A stretch of DNA of 64,000 nt from Streptococcus cristatus. Its GTDB lineage: Bacteria > Bacillota > Bacilli > Lactobacillales > Streptococcaceae. The stretch is taken from the NCBI RefSeq assembly GCF_008369405.1, contig NZ_VSJJ01000007.1, positions 62,001 to 126,000 on the forward strand. The letters are read 5' to 3'. Shown one piece after another: positions 44,723 through 53,730 of the stretch (within the stretch, counting starts at the first letter, position 1; each line of letters begins with the position of its first letter). A model generated the notes under the pieces. The model was not told where the DNA came from and searched no databases. It saw only the letters and a list, made by a program, of their open reading frames with translations. The position numbers and the translations under genes are program-made.

Positions 44723-44751
44723 ACTATACTCCTCTTTAGAAAGATTGTCAA
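44723..44751 (-). promoter_or_regulatory. Promoter of the M-box/GST/mgtA transcript
   Basis: TTGACA (44746-44751), 17-base spacer, TATAGT (44723-44728); start point near 44716, exactly at the head of the M-box. Confidence 0.88.
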
Positions 44752-44771
44752 TAAAGAGAGCTATTTTTATT

Positions 44772-45938
44772 TTATTTTGGCAAAACTTCCGCAATCCGTC
44801 GACAAATCTCTTTAATCATAGTCTTCGGCGCAGCTGTATTGAGACGAGCATGTCCTTTGCCTTCTTGGCCAAAATCACTTCCCCGATTCAGGACAACCTT
44901 AGCCTCTTCTCGGAGCAAATGGAAGAGCTGGTCATCTGTCAGGCCATAATCTGAAAAGTCCAGCCAAATCAGATAAGTCCCTTGAGGCTTCATGACCCGC
45001 AGGCGCGGCGCTTCCTTGGCAAAATAATCAACAACAAAATCAATATTTTCTTCCAAGACAGCCTTGAGCTCCGTTAACCAAGGCTTGCCATAACGATAGG
45101 CAGCTTCTGTCGCTAGAAAACCAAGACCCGAAATTTCATGCTGATTATTGGCCAGTTGGCGCTTTTGAAACTTTTGTCGCAGGCTAGGATTCTCAATCAC
45201 TGCATAGGAATTTTTAGTTCCAGCAATATTAAAAGTTTTAGTCGCACTGGCTAAAATCAAGCTAAAGTCCTTAAAGTCAGGTGAAACAGTATTGAAAGAC
45301 TGGTGTTTATGTCCAAACAGCGTCAAATCTTGGTGAATCTCATCTGAAACTACGAGAACGCCGTACTTTTGGCAGAGACGACCAATCTTCTCTAAAACGT
45401 CCTCTTCCCAAACTCGACCACCAGGATTATGCGGATTGCAAAGCACGTAAATCTTGACTTCATTGTCTACAATGTCCCGCTCCAGCTGCTCAAAGTCAAT
45501 CTGAAAGAGACCGTCCTGTTCTATCAGAGAATTGGTGATAAGCCGACGATCATTGAGCTTGACACTGCGGGCAAAAGGCGGGTAAACAGGAGTATTGATC
45601 AGAACGGCATCGCCTTCCTTGGTAAAGGCTTGGATAGCCGTTGAAATAGCAGGAACAACCCCTTCTATAAATACCAAGGCTTCCTTGTCAAAGGTGTAGC
45701 CATGCTCATCCCGCTCCCAAGCTAGAACGGTATTGATCAGGTCTTCACTAGCATAGGTATAGCCATAGACTAACTGATCCGCATAATCATGGACGGCTTG
45801 CTGAATTTCAGGCAGGACTTCAAAATCCATATCTGCAATCCAGGCAGGCAGGACTTGACTGTCTTTCTCTGCCTCTTTCCATTTATAAGTATGCTGACCA
45901 ATCCGATTGGGTGCTGTTTCAAAGTTATAATTTCCCAT
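44772..45938 (-). CDS. patB: PatB/MalY-type cystathionine beta-lyase / C-S lyase
   Basis: PLP enzyme that splits C-S bonds of cystathionine or cysteine (in oral streptococci the orthologue, lcd, releases H2S). About 388 aa. The start MGNYNFETAPNR at 45938 follows GGAGG inside the end of metB. LCNPHNPGGRVW, SDEIHQDL and the PLP Lys in ASATKTFNIAGTKNSY are intact. Last gene of metB-patB; the MetR box upstream suggests methionine control. Confidence 0.92.
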   Translation of the reverse strand: MGNYNFETAPNRIGQHTYKWKEAEKDSQVLPAWIADMDFEVLPEIQQAVHDYADQLVYGYTYASEDLINTVLAWERDEHGYTFDKEALVFIEGVVPAISTAIQAFTKEGDAVLINTPVYPPFARSVKLNDRRLITNSLIEQDGLFQIDFEQLERDIVDNEVKIYVLCNPHNPGGRVWEEDVLEKIGRLCQKYGVLVVSDEIHQDLTLFGHKHQSFNTVSPDFKDFSLILASATKTFNIAGTKNSYAVIENPSLRQKFQKRQLANNQHEISGLGFLATEAAYRYGKPWLTELKAVLEENIDFVVDYFAKEAPRLRVMKPQGTYLIWLDFSDYGLTDDQLFHLLREEAKVVLNRGSDFGQEGKGHARLNTAAPKTMIKEICRRIAEVLPK

Positions 45939-45939
45939 A

Positions 45940-47034
45940 TTAGTCCTCCAAGGCCACACGTAAATCGTCTACCAAATCTCGACTATCCTCAATTCCAATT
46001 GACAAGCGCAGCAAATCATCAGTCAAGCCATAAGAATGACGCACCTCCACCGGAATGTCTGCATGAGTCTGGGTCGTCGGATAGGTAATCAAGCTCTCTA
46101 CTCCTCCTAAACTTTCCGCAAAGGTAAAGACTTTCAGGCTATTTAAGAGATGAGGAATCTTGCCTTCGTCCACAACTTTAAAGGAAATCATACCACCCTT
46201 GCCTGGATAGAGGACCTCTTTGACCGCAGGAGATTTCTTCAAAAAATCAACCACTTCTTGTGCATTCTGAGTAGAGCGCTCCATACGGAGAGCCAGTGTC
46301 TTGAGACCACGCAAAAGCAGATAGCTGTCAAAAGGAGACAGGACTGGTCCAGTTGTATTGAGATTATAGAATAGCTTGTCATAAATAGCAGCATCATTAG
46401 TCATGATAGCTCCGGCCAAGACATCATTGTGCCCACCCAGATACTTGGTCGCAGAGTGCAGAACAATATCTGCTCCATCCTCCAGCGGTCTTTGATAAAT
46501 GGGGCTGTAGAAGGTATTGTCCACAATGACAGCTGCTCCTCGCTCATGAGCCGCTTGAGAAATGCGGGCAATGTCAAACTCTACCATAAGAGGATTGGTC
46601 GGTGTCTCGATATAGACAATATCTATATCCTCTGTCAGATTATTGAGTAGTTCTTCTTCAGTATTGGCATATGTAAAGGCAAAGCGCCCTTCTGCTTCAG
46701 CTTGGGCAAACCAGCGGAAAGAGCCGCCATAGAGATCCCGAACAGCCAAAACCTTGCTGCCGACCGGAAAGGCACTAAAGGCCAGCACAATAGCCGACAT
46801 ACCAGAGCTAGTCGCTAGAGCATAGTCCGCACTTTCGATAGCAGCCAGAGTCTCTTCCAAGCTAACCCGTGTTGGATTCTTGGTCCGAGTATAGTCATAA
46901 CCTGTTGACTGGCCAAACTCAGGGTGCTGGTAAGTCGTTGAAAAATGCAAGGGGGTTGTTAAAGCACCTGTTTTTGTGTCTGTTTTCACTCCCGCTTGAG
47001 CCAACAAGGTATTTAATTTCCGTTCTCTCTCCAT
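45940..47034 (-). CDS. metB: Cystathionine gamma-synthase/lyase family PLP enzyme
   Basis: 364 aa, Cys/Met metabolism PLP family. YDYTRTKNPTR (phosphate and PLP contacts), SSGMSAIVLAF, VIVDNTFYSP, and the PLP Lys in HSATKYLGGHNDVLAG. By its neighbour it most likely makes cystathionine, which the following enzyme cleaves to homocysteine. Gamma-lyase activity cannot be excluded from sequence. ATG at 47034 follows GAGGAACGG. Start of the metB-patB operon, with TACAAT -10 near 47076. Confidence 0.92.
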   Translation of the reverse strand: MERERKLNTLLAQAGVKTDTKTGALTTPLHFSTTYQHPEFGQSTGYDYTRTKNPTRVSLEETLAAIESADYALATSSGMSAIVLAFSAFPVGSKVLAVRDLYGGSFRWFAQAEAEGRFAFTYANTEEELLNNLTEDIDIVYIETPTNPLMVEFDIARISQAAHERGAAVIVDNTFYSPIYQRPLEDGADIVLHSATKYLGGHNDVLAGAIMTNDAAIYDKLFYNLNTTGPVLSPFDSYLLLRGLKTLALRMERSTQNAQEVVDFLKKSPAVKEVLYPGKGGMISFKVVDEGKIPHLLNSLKVFTFAESLGGVESLITYPTTQTHADIPVEVRHSYGLTDDLLRLSIGIEDSRDLVDDLRVALED

Positions 47035-47120
47035 TTAACCGTTCCTCTTTTTTAAAATATTCTACCTTTCTATTGTAACATCTTAAGAAAGTCTTGAGCT
47101 TTTTTCTTTTCAAGAGCTAG

Positions 47121-47139
47121 CTATAGTCTGAAACTATAG
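47121..47139. promoter_or_regulatory. MetR/MtaR box of the metB operon
   Basis: CTATAGT-CTGAA-ACTATAG, a perfect 7-5-7 palindrome. It fits the streptococcal methionine-regulator motif TATAGTTTNAAACTATA (LysR-type MetR/MtaR) and lies ~40 bases upstream of the -10 candidate, a normal activator position. Confidence 0.75.
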
Positions 47140-47152
47140 AGTAATAATTCAT

Positions 47153-47178
47153 AAAAAAAGAGTCGCTGAACGACTCTT
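47153..47178 (-). terminator. Terminator of ytgP
   Basis: AAGAGTCG-ctgaa-CGACTCTT with T7 on the minus strand, just after the ytgP stop. Confidence 0.88.
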
Positions 47179-47184
47179 CGTTTC

Positions 47185-48813
47185 TTATTTCATTCTTAAT
47201 CGTTGGCGTAAACTATCTGCCTTTTGTCCGATAAAACGGTCTATGAGCCGAACCTTGAGAGACAGTACGATATAGACGAGCATTCCGACTCCTCCAACGG
47301 CAGCGACATAGATAAAGCTGTACATCCGATTAGTTGGCTGGAAGATAAAGCTTAGTAGATACTCGACAAGCAGAACCAAGATAACCATGGCAATTGTGAG
47401 AATCATACTCAACAGCAGACGCTTCAAGAGGTTCTTAGGATTCAAACCAACAACCTTTCGGATTTCTCTAAACATGAAGAAGATTGGCAGTAAAAGGCCG
47501 ACGGTCGTTGAAATCAAGGGACCATAAGCATGGAAGAGATTGATCATCGGCACCTGCAGACTAAGCTTGACAAGAACTCCATAAAAGAAGTAGAGAATGG
47601 CTTTCTTGTTTTGGAACAGAGCTTGAATCATCGGAGCCAGAACTGTATAGGTGCTGAGAATGATCGTCTGCAACATAGCGCAGATGAAGAGCCCCAGTGC
47701 TAGACTATCTGGCTTACCATAGAAAACTGTATAGAGCGGACTAGCCACCAGAACTGCTCCCACTGTTGACGGAAAGATAAAGAAGAGCAACATACTAAGA
47801 TTATCTTGCACTAGGCGAGCAGCCGAGCGAAAGTCACCCTTGACATAATTCTCGGTCAAGAGAGGAATCCCGACACCACCGATAGAAGTTGCCACCGCAA
47901 TTAAAATCATGCTGATTTTATTCGGATTAGCTGAGAAGTAGGCGAATTGTACTAAGAGCTCTGATTTCGTGTAGTCGCTAATCTGGGTCATGATATTGAT
48001 AAAGGTCGCCTGGTCAATAATCTGGAAAAGCTGAATAGCTGAGCCTGTAATGATAAAAGGTATGGCTTCTCGTATAGTATCCCAGAGGAGAGAACGGCCA
48101 CTAATTCCCGCAGACTTTTTAGGCTTTCTCAAGATAGAGCGTAGCATACCCGTTTTTGCTAGATAGAAAAGTAAGACGAGCATGCTAGCTAGCATCCCGA
48201 CAAAAGCAGCAAAAGTAGACTGGGTCACAGCCTCAACATAGTCGCCTGAACCAATTTTCATAATGAAATAAGCTGTCAGCAGCATCCAGATCACCCGAAT
48301 CACCTGCTCCGAAATCTGGCTGATGGCATACGGTTTCAAATTGTTAAACCCTTGGAAAAAGCCTCGGATGACACTCATGGACGGGAAAATTAGCACAGCC
48401 CAAGACAAGCTCTGCATGACTGGAATTAGATCCGATCCGCCACCAGATATGGAGGCGAAAGTCGGTGCCATCAAGTACATGATGCCTGCAAAGATCAGTC
48501 CCAATGCCAACATGAACTTGAGAAACTCTCGAATGAGAGCAAAGCTATGCTCTTTCTTGTCAATGGTATTGTACTTAGCAACCTGCTTGGCCACAGCCAC
48601 TGGCACTCCTGCTGTGGAAACCAGCAGGAACCAAGCATAGATATTGTAACCCATTGTAAAGAGACCATTGGCCTCCGCCCCATGCTGTCCCATCCAGATG
48701 TACCAAGGAATGATATAGACAGCCCCGAGAAGGCGGCTGATAAAATTACTAGCAGTCAGCCAGGCAGTGCCCCTTAGCATCTGTTGCTGCTGACTCGTTG
48801 TTTCTTGGCTCAT
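47185..48813 (-). CDS. ytgP: Lipid II flippase-like polysaccharide transporter YtgP (MATE/MOP family)
   Basis: 542 aa, ~14 TM helices of the MOP superfamily. Beginning LRGTAWLTASNFISRLLGAVYIIPWY and inner AKYNTIDKKEHSF, RGFFQGFNNLKPYAISQISEQ are typical of the SpoVB/YtgP group. In streptococci YtgP does the job of MurJ, moving lipid II across the membrane; its divergent partner murE agrees. ATG follows GAGG with TATAAT at 48842-48847. Confidence 0.9.
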   Translation of the reverse strand: MSQETTSQQQQMLRGTAWLTASNFISRLLGAVYIIPWYIWMGQHGAEANGLFTMGYNIYAWFLLVSTAGVPVAVAKQVAKYNTIDKKEHSFALIREFLKFMLALGLIFAGIMYLMAPTFASISGGGSDLIPVMQSLSWAVLIFPSMSVIRGFFQGFNNLKPYAISQISEQVIRVIWMLLTAYFIMKIGSGDYVEAVTQSTFAAFVGMLASMLVLLFYLAKTGMLRSILRKPKKSAGISGRSLLWDTIREAIPFIITGSAIQLFQIIDQATFINIMTQISDYTKSELLVQFAYFSANPNKISMILIAVATSIGGVGIPLLTENYVKGDFRSAARLVQDNLSMLLFFIFPSTVGAVLVASPLYTVFYGKPDSLALGLFICAMLQTIILSTYTVLAPMIQALFQNKKAILYFFYGVLVKLSLQVPMINLFHAYGPLISTTVGLLLPIFFMFREIRKVVGLNPKNLLKRLLLSMILTIAMVILVLLVEYLLSFIFQPTNRMYSFIYVAAVGGVGMLVYIVLSLKVRLIDRFIGQKADSLRQRLRMK

Positions 48814-48864
48814 AGAAAACCTCTTCTATTTGTTCTTCTTTTATTATAAACTTTTCCTTGCCTC

Positions 48865-48893
48865 TTGTAAAACATAGCCTTTAGGTTTACAAT
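48865..48893 (+). promoter_or_regulatory. murE promoter, placed for a leaderless mRNA
   Basis: TTGTAA (48865-48870), 17-base spacer, TACAAT (48888-48893). Only 6 bases separate the -10 from the murE ATG, and no ribosome binding site precedes the ATG. Confidence 0.7.
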
Positions 48894-48899
48894 AGAGAT

Positions 48900-50345
48900 A
48901 TGATAAAAATTGAAACTATACTAGATATTTTAAAAAAAGACCAGAATTTTCGTGAAATCATCGCTGATGGACGCTACCACTTCAACTATCAGGGCTTAAC
49001 CTTTGACAAGATTAGCTATGATAGTCGTCAAGCTGATAGCAGAACCCTCTTTTTTGTCAAGGGCGAGCAGTTCAAGCGGGAATTTTTAGAAAAGGCTGTA
49101 GCAGCTGGGCTAGGGTTTTACCTGAGTGAGACTGATTTCGAAGTCGGAATTCCAGTGCTTCTGGTCAATGACATCAAACAAGCCATGAGCCTCATTGCTA
49201 TGGAATTTTACGGTCATCCAGAGCAAAAACTCAAACTTTTGGCCTTCACTGGTACCAAGGGCAAGACCACATCGGCTTATTTCGCTTATAATATTTTAAA
49301 ACAAAGCCACAGACCAGCCCTGATTTCTACTATGAATACCACCTTAGACGGTGAAACTTTCTTTAAATCAACCCTGACAACTCCTGAAAGTTTAGACCTC
49401 TTTGAGATGATGGCTCAAGCTGTAGCCAATGGTCGTACCCATCTTATCATGGAAGTCTCCAGCCAGGCCTATCTTAAAAAGCGGGTCTACGGCCTGACCT
49501 TTGATGTAGGTGTCTTCCTCAATATCAGCCCTGACCATATCGGACCGATTGAGCATCCTACTTTTGAAGACTACTTCTACCACAAACGGCTCTTGATGGA
49601 CAATAGCCGAGCTGTTGTCGTCAATAGCAGCATGGACCATTTCCAAATCGTAAAAGAGCAAGTCGCTTCTATGGAACACGATTTCTATGGAGCAGACTCC
49701 GTCAACAATATTCAGCAATCGCAAGCCTTCTCCTTTGAAGCGCAAGGAAAGTTGGCTGGTTCCTACGATATCCAGCTGATTGGTCGCTTCAATCAAGAAA
49801 ATGCTATCGCTACTGGCCTAGCCTGCCTAAGACTTGGAGCTTCTTTGAAAGATATTCAAGCTGGTATTGCCCAGACACGAGTGCCGGGGCGCATGGAGGT
49901 CTTGACTCAGTCAAACGGTGCCAAGGTCTTCGTGGACTATGCCCACAATGGCGACAGTTTGGCTAAGTTGTTGTCCGTCGTACAAGAGCATCAAAAAGGG
50001 CAGACCGTTCTTGTACTAGGAGCTACTGGCAATAAGGGAGAAAGTCGACGCAAGGACTTTGGTCTCCTACTCAACCAGCATCCTGAAATCAAAGTTATTT
50101 TGACCGCAGATGATCCAAATCGTGAAGATCCGATTGCTATCGCAAAAGAAATTGCTAGCTACATCTCCTTTGAGGTGGACATGATTGCTGACCGAGAGGA
50201 AGCGATCAAAAAAGCCCTCAGCCTGACCAGTGCTGAAGGCGATGCAGTCATCCTTGCTGGCAAGGGAGCAGATGCCTACCAAATCATCAATGACCAAAAG
50301 GTTCCCTATCCTGGTGACTACGCACTGGCAGAAAAATACATATAA
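48900..50345 (+). CDS. murE: UDP-N-acetylmuramoyl-L-alanyl-D-glutamate--L-lysine ligase
   Basis: Adds the third residue of the peptidoglycan stem, L-Lys in streptococci. 481 aa. Mur ligase P-loop [11 protein letters not shown] (~119-129), carbamylated-Lys region [19 protein letters not shown], and the C-terminal DDPNREDP, which lacks the DNPR motif of diaminopimelate enzymes and fits L-Lys. Divergent from ytgP. The ATG has no ribosome binding site and lies 6 bases after a -10 box. Confidence 0.96.
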   Translation: MIKIETILDILKKDQNFREIIADGRYHFNYQGLTFDKISYDSRQADSRTLFFVKGEQFKREFLEKAVAAGLGFYLSETDFEVGIPVLLVNDIKQAMSLIAMEFYGHPEQKLKLLAFTGTKGKTTSAYFAYNILKQSHRPALISTMNTTLDGETFFKSTLTTPESLDLFEMMAQAVANGRTHLIMEVSSQAYLKKRVYGLTFDVGVFLNISPDHIGPIEHPTFEDYFYHKRLLMDNSRAVVVNSSMDHFQIVKEQVASMEHDFYGADSVNNIQQSQAFSFEAQGKLAGSYDIQLIGRFNQENAIATGLACLRLGASLKDIQAGIAQTRVPGRMEVLTQSNGAKVFVDYAHNGDSLAKLLSVVQEHQKGQTVLVLGATGNKGESRRKDFGLLLNQHPEIKVILTADDPNREDPIAIAKEIASYISFEVDMIADREEAIKKALSLTSAEGDAVILAGKGADAYQIINDQKVPYPGDYALAEKYI

Positions 50346-50368
50346 AAAGGACTCGAAAGTCCTTTTTA
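50344..50368. terminator. Bidirectional terminator between murE and the CPBP gene
   Basis: AAAAAGGACT-cgaa-AGTCCTTTTT, T-runs on both strands. Confidence 0.9.
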
Positions 50369-51118
50369 TTATCCATTCCACATCACTAAGACGTAGAGCA
50401 AGCTGCTACCCACCATATCCGCAAAGGCGTGTGCCAAAAAGAAAGGTAGTAAGTTTTTAACCTTGTATTTATAAAAGAAATAATAGAACAGACCGAAGAC
50501 CACGCCAATCAGAAAAGCAGAGACTAGCCCCTGATAGGTATGGACAGAAAAGCGAACCAGCGTTGAAAATGCTAAAACCCACCATTTGCTCTCTTCTTTC
50601 ACCGATGTGAGCAAGCCTAAGAAAAAGAATTCCTCATAGACACCATTGAAGAGAGAATAGAGAATGACGACAGGTCCCAGCGCAGCTAGTTTACGAAAAA
50701 CTTCGACAAAGGTCCAGTCGATATGCTGCAAAATTTCTAAGTCGAAATAATTATAGGAACCGACTAAAGCTGCTATCAGATCAGAAGTCAGACCGACAAC
50801 CGCAAAAATCAAGGGCGCCCAAAGAATAGACCAAGACAAGCGTAGTTTCAGCTGTTTAAAATCATAATGACGGATACCTAGATAGAGCAGAGCCAGCACC
50901 AGCAGGAAAACTTGCAATTTCAAATTACTCAGTAAAGCCAAACTTTCATCTTCAGGTCTGGGCACGATTGCTTGTCCTACAGAGCTGGACATAGTAAGCC
51001 AATTTATTGTTGAGGAATAAATAAATTGACCAAACATAATAGCGGCTAAAATCAGCATATCGAACCATCTAAGGTTCTCCAGTGGTTGCTCGGGATAGAT
51101 TTTTTTCAACATTGTCAT
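50369..51118 (-). CDS. CPBP family intramembrane glutamic endopeptidase (249 aa)
   Basis: Seven or so TM helices. CPBP/Abi motif 1 as YEEFFFLGLL (the usual EExxxR lacks the Arg), motif 2 FSVHTYQGL, motif 3 HAFADMVG. The two Glu and both His needed for catalysis are present. Relatives process prenylated proteins or give self-immunity to bacteriocins; no bacteriocin gene is near, so role unknown. ATG at 51118 follows GGGAAAGG. Confidence 0.85.
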   Translation of the reverse strand: MTMLKKIYPEQPLENLRWFDMLILAAIMFGQFIYSSTINWLTMSSSVGQAIVPRPEDESLALLSNLKLQVFLLVLALLYLGIRHYDFKQLKLRLSWSILWAPLIFAVVGLTSDLIAALVGSYNYFDLEILQHIDWTFVEVFRKLAALGPVVILYSLFNGVYEEFFFLGLLTSVKEESKWWVLAFSTLVRFSVHTYQGLVSAFLIGVVFGLFYYFFYKYKVKNLLPFFLAHAFADMVGSSLLYVLVMWNG

Positions 51119-51214
51119 TCTAATTCCTTTCCCAAATTCTATATACTACTATAGCACAGAATATGGCAAAATAACAGGTGGGGCTGTCTAATTTTTCCCT
51201 CATTCTAAAAAATA

Positions 51215-51868
51215 TCAGTCTAATTGGAACATTAGGCGTTCCTTGTCAAAGCTAGCCTGCAACTCATACTTACCAGCTTCATTCTGACGAATGTAACCTA
51301 GAATCACCAGACTATCGACAAAAATGTCTCGGCGCTTCTGCAGGAGCTCATCCTTTCGGACATACTTGAGGAGGAAAGTCGTCATATACTTAAGGGCATA
51401 CTCTGGATTCACATCTCCCAAAATAGCATAAAGGGGCTTCTGGGCTTCAGACAGCGGATACTGTCGTTGCATTTTATAGAAATAATTAGACAAGGTCAGT
51501 TTATCTCTCTGAAAATCGGTCTTTTCCAGTAAAATAGCGGCGTTTGTCTGATTGGCAAGCTGAGTCTCAAAGCGCAAATTCAGTAATTCCTGATAAAACG
51601 GACTATCATCTCGGATAAAAACTTCCTGATCCAAAGATAGATTTTTTAGTTTCTCCAAAAGCGGGACTTGCTGATAATAGCGCTTATTCTCCCGCCGAAT
51701 ATAGCCCGCCTTGATACATTCCTCCATGAAGCGATCTAGATTGAGAAAGCTCGCAAACTCACGTTTGATTTCTCTTAAAATCACATCATCCTGCTGATCC
51801 AGATAATTGATTAGTTTTTCAAATAAGGGCTGTCGTGTCAGCCGAGTCGGATTGAGAATTTTAATCAT
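51215..51868 (-). CDS. DUF1803 domain-containing protein (217 aa)
   Basis: Soluble protein of a family almost confined to streptococci; starts MIKILNPTRLTRQPLFEKLI. A winged-helix-like N-terminal part (ILREIKREFASFLNLDRFMEECIKAGYIRRENKRYY) is an inference from pattern only. Function unknown. It overlaps the YiiX-like gene by 8 bases, so the two are co-translated. Confidence 0.8.
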   Translation of the reverse strand: MIKILNPTRLTRQPLFEKLINYLDQQDDVILREIKREFASFLNLDRFMEECIKAGYIRRENKRYYQQVPLLEKLKNLSLDQEVFIRDDSPFYQELLNLRFETQLANQTNAAILLEKTDFQRDKLTLSNYFYKMQRQYPLSEAQKPLYAILGDVNPEYALKYMTTFLLKYVRKDELLQKRRDIFVDSLVILGYIRQNEAGKYELQASFDKERLMFQLD

Positions 51869-52373
51869 GGAGCTCTCCTTTATAGATAAGCTTGGCTGAT
51901 TGAGCCAACTGACTGGGATTGGTTCCAGGATGTCCTACAGGCACTGCTAAGCCCAATTCCTCATAGTAAGCCTGCCAAAACGCAGAAACCACATTTTCAC
52001 CATCAGCAAACTGCATGGGAATGGTCTTAAAAATTGGCATAATCTGAGCAATATATTCCGAGCAGTAAAATCCCTCGCTCTCAGCATAAAAACTAACATT
52101 ATAAGGCTTTCCAAGATGGGATTTGGCTTCTTTGAAGGCGGCAGAGGCATCTATCTCTGGATAAGCAAAGACATGATAGATGTCCTCTTCTTCCAAAAAC
52201 TGGCTCAAGGGTTGATGGGTCACTCCCTTGTCCTGCGTCGCATGGTAAACCTCACCATCAAAAAAGATACCCACATGGCTATAGGAGCCCGTTGCTGTCC
52301 GAATTGCTGCTGCCATCTCAGATTGCCCGACTGTGAACAATAGATCACCATTTTGTAAATCTTGAATCTTCAT
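51861..52373 (-). CDS. YiiX/YebB-like permuted papain-fold hydrolase (170 aa)
   Basis: LQNGDLLFTVG at the N-terminus, catalytic His in SYSHVGIFFDG (~32), and Cys in GFYCSEYIAQ (~103): the circularly permuted NlpC/P60 order His then Cys. No signal peptide, so cytoplasmic. Relatives are amidases acting on peptidoglycan fragments or lipids; substrate unknown. First gene of a pair with the DUF1803 protein. Confidence 0.85.
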   Translation of the reverse strand: MKIQDLQNGDLLFTVGQSEMAAAIRTATGSYSHVGIFFDGEVYHATQDKGVTHQPLSQFLEEEDIYHVFAYPEIDASAAFKEAKSHLGKPYNVSFYAESEGFYCSEYIAQIMPIFKTIPMQFADGENVVSAFWQAYYEELGLAVPVGHPGTNPSQLAQSAKLIYKGELHD

Positions 52374-52387
52374 TTCTCTCGTCTATC

Positions 52388-52411
52388 AAAAAAGGAGTCG
52401 AAACTCCTTTA
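52388..52411 (-). terminator. Terminator of ppaC
   Basis: AAAGGAGT-ttcg-ACTCCTTT with T6 on the minus strand, between ppaC and the YiiX-like gene. Confidence 0.85.
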
Positions 52412-52459
52412 CATATGCGGAAAACCAGTGTTTCCTATTTTGAGCTGCCACTCAGGAAA

Positions 52460-53395
52460 TTAAGCATTAAAGCTTTCAGTCAACTGAGGTACCACTTGTT
52501 TCTTACGTGAAACGGCACCAGCCAAGAAAGCATGGTTATTTTCAAGTTTGAAGTTGAAAGCTGCTTCTACCTTGTCCATGTTTGCGCCAATTACAAGGAT
52601 TTCTGAGTTTGAGTTGATAATGTCTGTAATCATCAAAACAAAGTCAGAATAACCATTTGCTTCATTAGCTGCTTGCATTGCTGCTTCGATTTCTGCTTGG
52701 CGTTCTAAAACTTCAGAAATATCAACAGTGTTGACTTGGGCTACACGGACATTGTTTCCGTTGAGTTCAAAAGTCTTGGCATCAATGTCAATCAATTCTT
52801 CAGCAGACTTGCTGGCCAAGTTTGTACCAGCCTTCAGCATAGCGAGACCGTATGCTTCCAAGTTCACACCGGCTAACTCAGCCAACTCAGGAGCAATATC
52901 CTTATCACTTGGGTGTGTCGTTGGAGATTTCAAGAGAAGTGTATCTGAAATCAAACCAGATAACATCAAACCAGCAAGCTCTTTAGGAACAGCTACACCG
53001 TGTTCTTTAAACATACGGTAAACGATAGAAGACGCTGACCCAACAGGTTCCAAACGCATGTAAAGTGGGCTTGCAGTTTCAAAGTTAGCTACACGGTGGT
53101 GATCCACAACGCCATAAACTTCCACTTCAGCAATATCTGAAACAGATTGTTGGAATTCGTTGTGGTCAGTCAAGATAACTTGCTCTGCACCTTCCGCTTT
53201 AGCAGATGTGATCACGCGCGGCGCTTCTACTCCAAAATAGTTCAATACAAAGGCTGTTTCTTCATTTGGAGTCCCAAGAGCTACTGCTTCTGTATCCAAA
53301 CCGTAAGCTGTTTTTGCAAGATAAGCAAAGGCTACAGATGACCCAATGGCATCTGAGTCTGGATTTTGGTGACCGAAAACTAAAATTTTAGACAT
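52460..53395 (-). CDS. ppaC: Manganese-dependent inorganic pyrophosphatase (family II)
   Basis: Hydrolyses PPi to two phosphates in the cytoplasm. 311 aa. DHH family motifs [15 protein letters not shown] (~6-20), [23 protein letters not shown], and the DHHA2 end [14 protein letters not shown] with substrate-binding Arg/Lys are intact. Monocistronic. Confidence 0.97.
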   Translation of the reverse strand: MSKILVFGHQNPDSDAIGSSVAFAYLAKTAYGLDTEAVALGTPNEETAFVLNYFGVEAPRVITSAKAEGAEQVILTDHNEFQQSVSDIAEVEVYGVVDHHRVANFETASPLYMRLEPVGSASSIVYRMFKEHGVAVPKELAGLMLSGLISDTLLLKSPTTHPSDKDIAPELAELAGVNLEAYGLAMLKAGTNLASKSAEELIDIDAKTFELNGNNVRVAQVNTVDISEVLERQAEIEAAMQAANEANGYSDFVLMITDIINSNSEILVIGANMDKVEAAFNFKLENNHAFLAGAVSRKKQVVPQLTESFNA

Positions 53396-53730
53396 GATGA
53401 ACCTCTTCGTTTTTAATAATATTTATTCCACTTATTTTACCACAATTATGGATATTTCACAAAAGGAGAAGGATATTTTCTTGAGAAAAATTGTAGTATC
53501 AGCTTGGAAGCAAAAGCTGATCAGTCAAAAAATAATGGTCCAACCTGACCTCTGATAGAGGACATTCCAAACTAGATAGTTTCCGCATGAACTGCGATAA
53601 AACCCAACTATAAAAATACTTGTCTTATCATTTTTATTTCCTGTGAAAGGAATTTTTTTCCTAAAAATAGCCCTATCATAAGATAGGACTGAAAAATTTA
53701 TCAATTTAGCGATATAGGCGGTTGTCACCA
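53396..53730. other. Intergenic stretch between the amino-acid permease and ppaC
   Basis: 335 bases, AT-rich. Holds hairpins ATCAGCTT-N7-AAAGCTGAT (53489-53524) and CCTATCATAAGATAGG (~53671-53686), the latter a possible terminator of the permease. A 68-codon open frame on the minus strand (53525-53731) has no ribosome binding site or recognisable motif. I see no supported gene. Confidence 0.4.
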
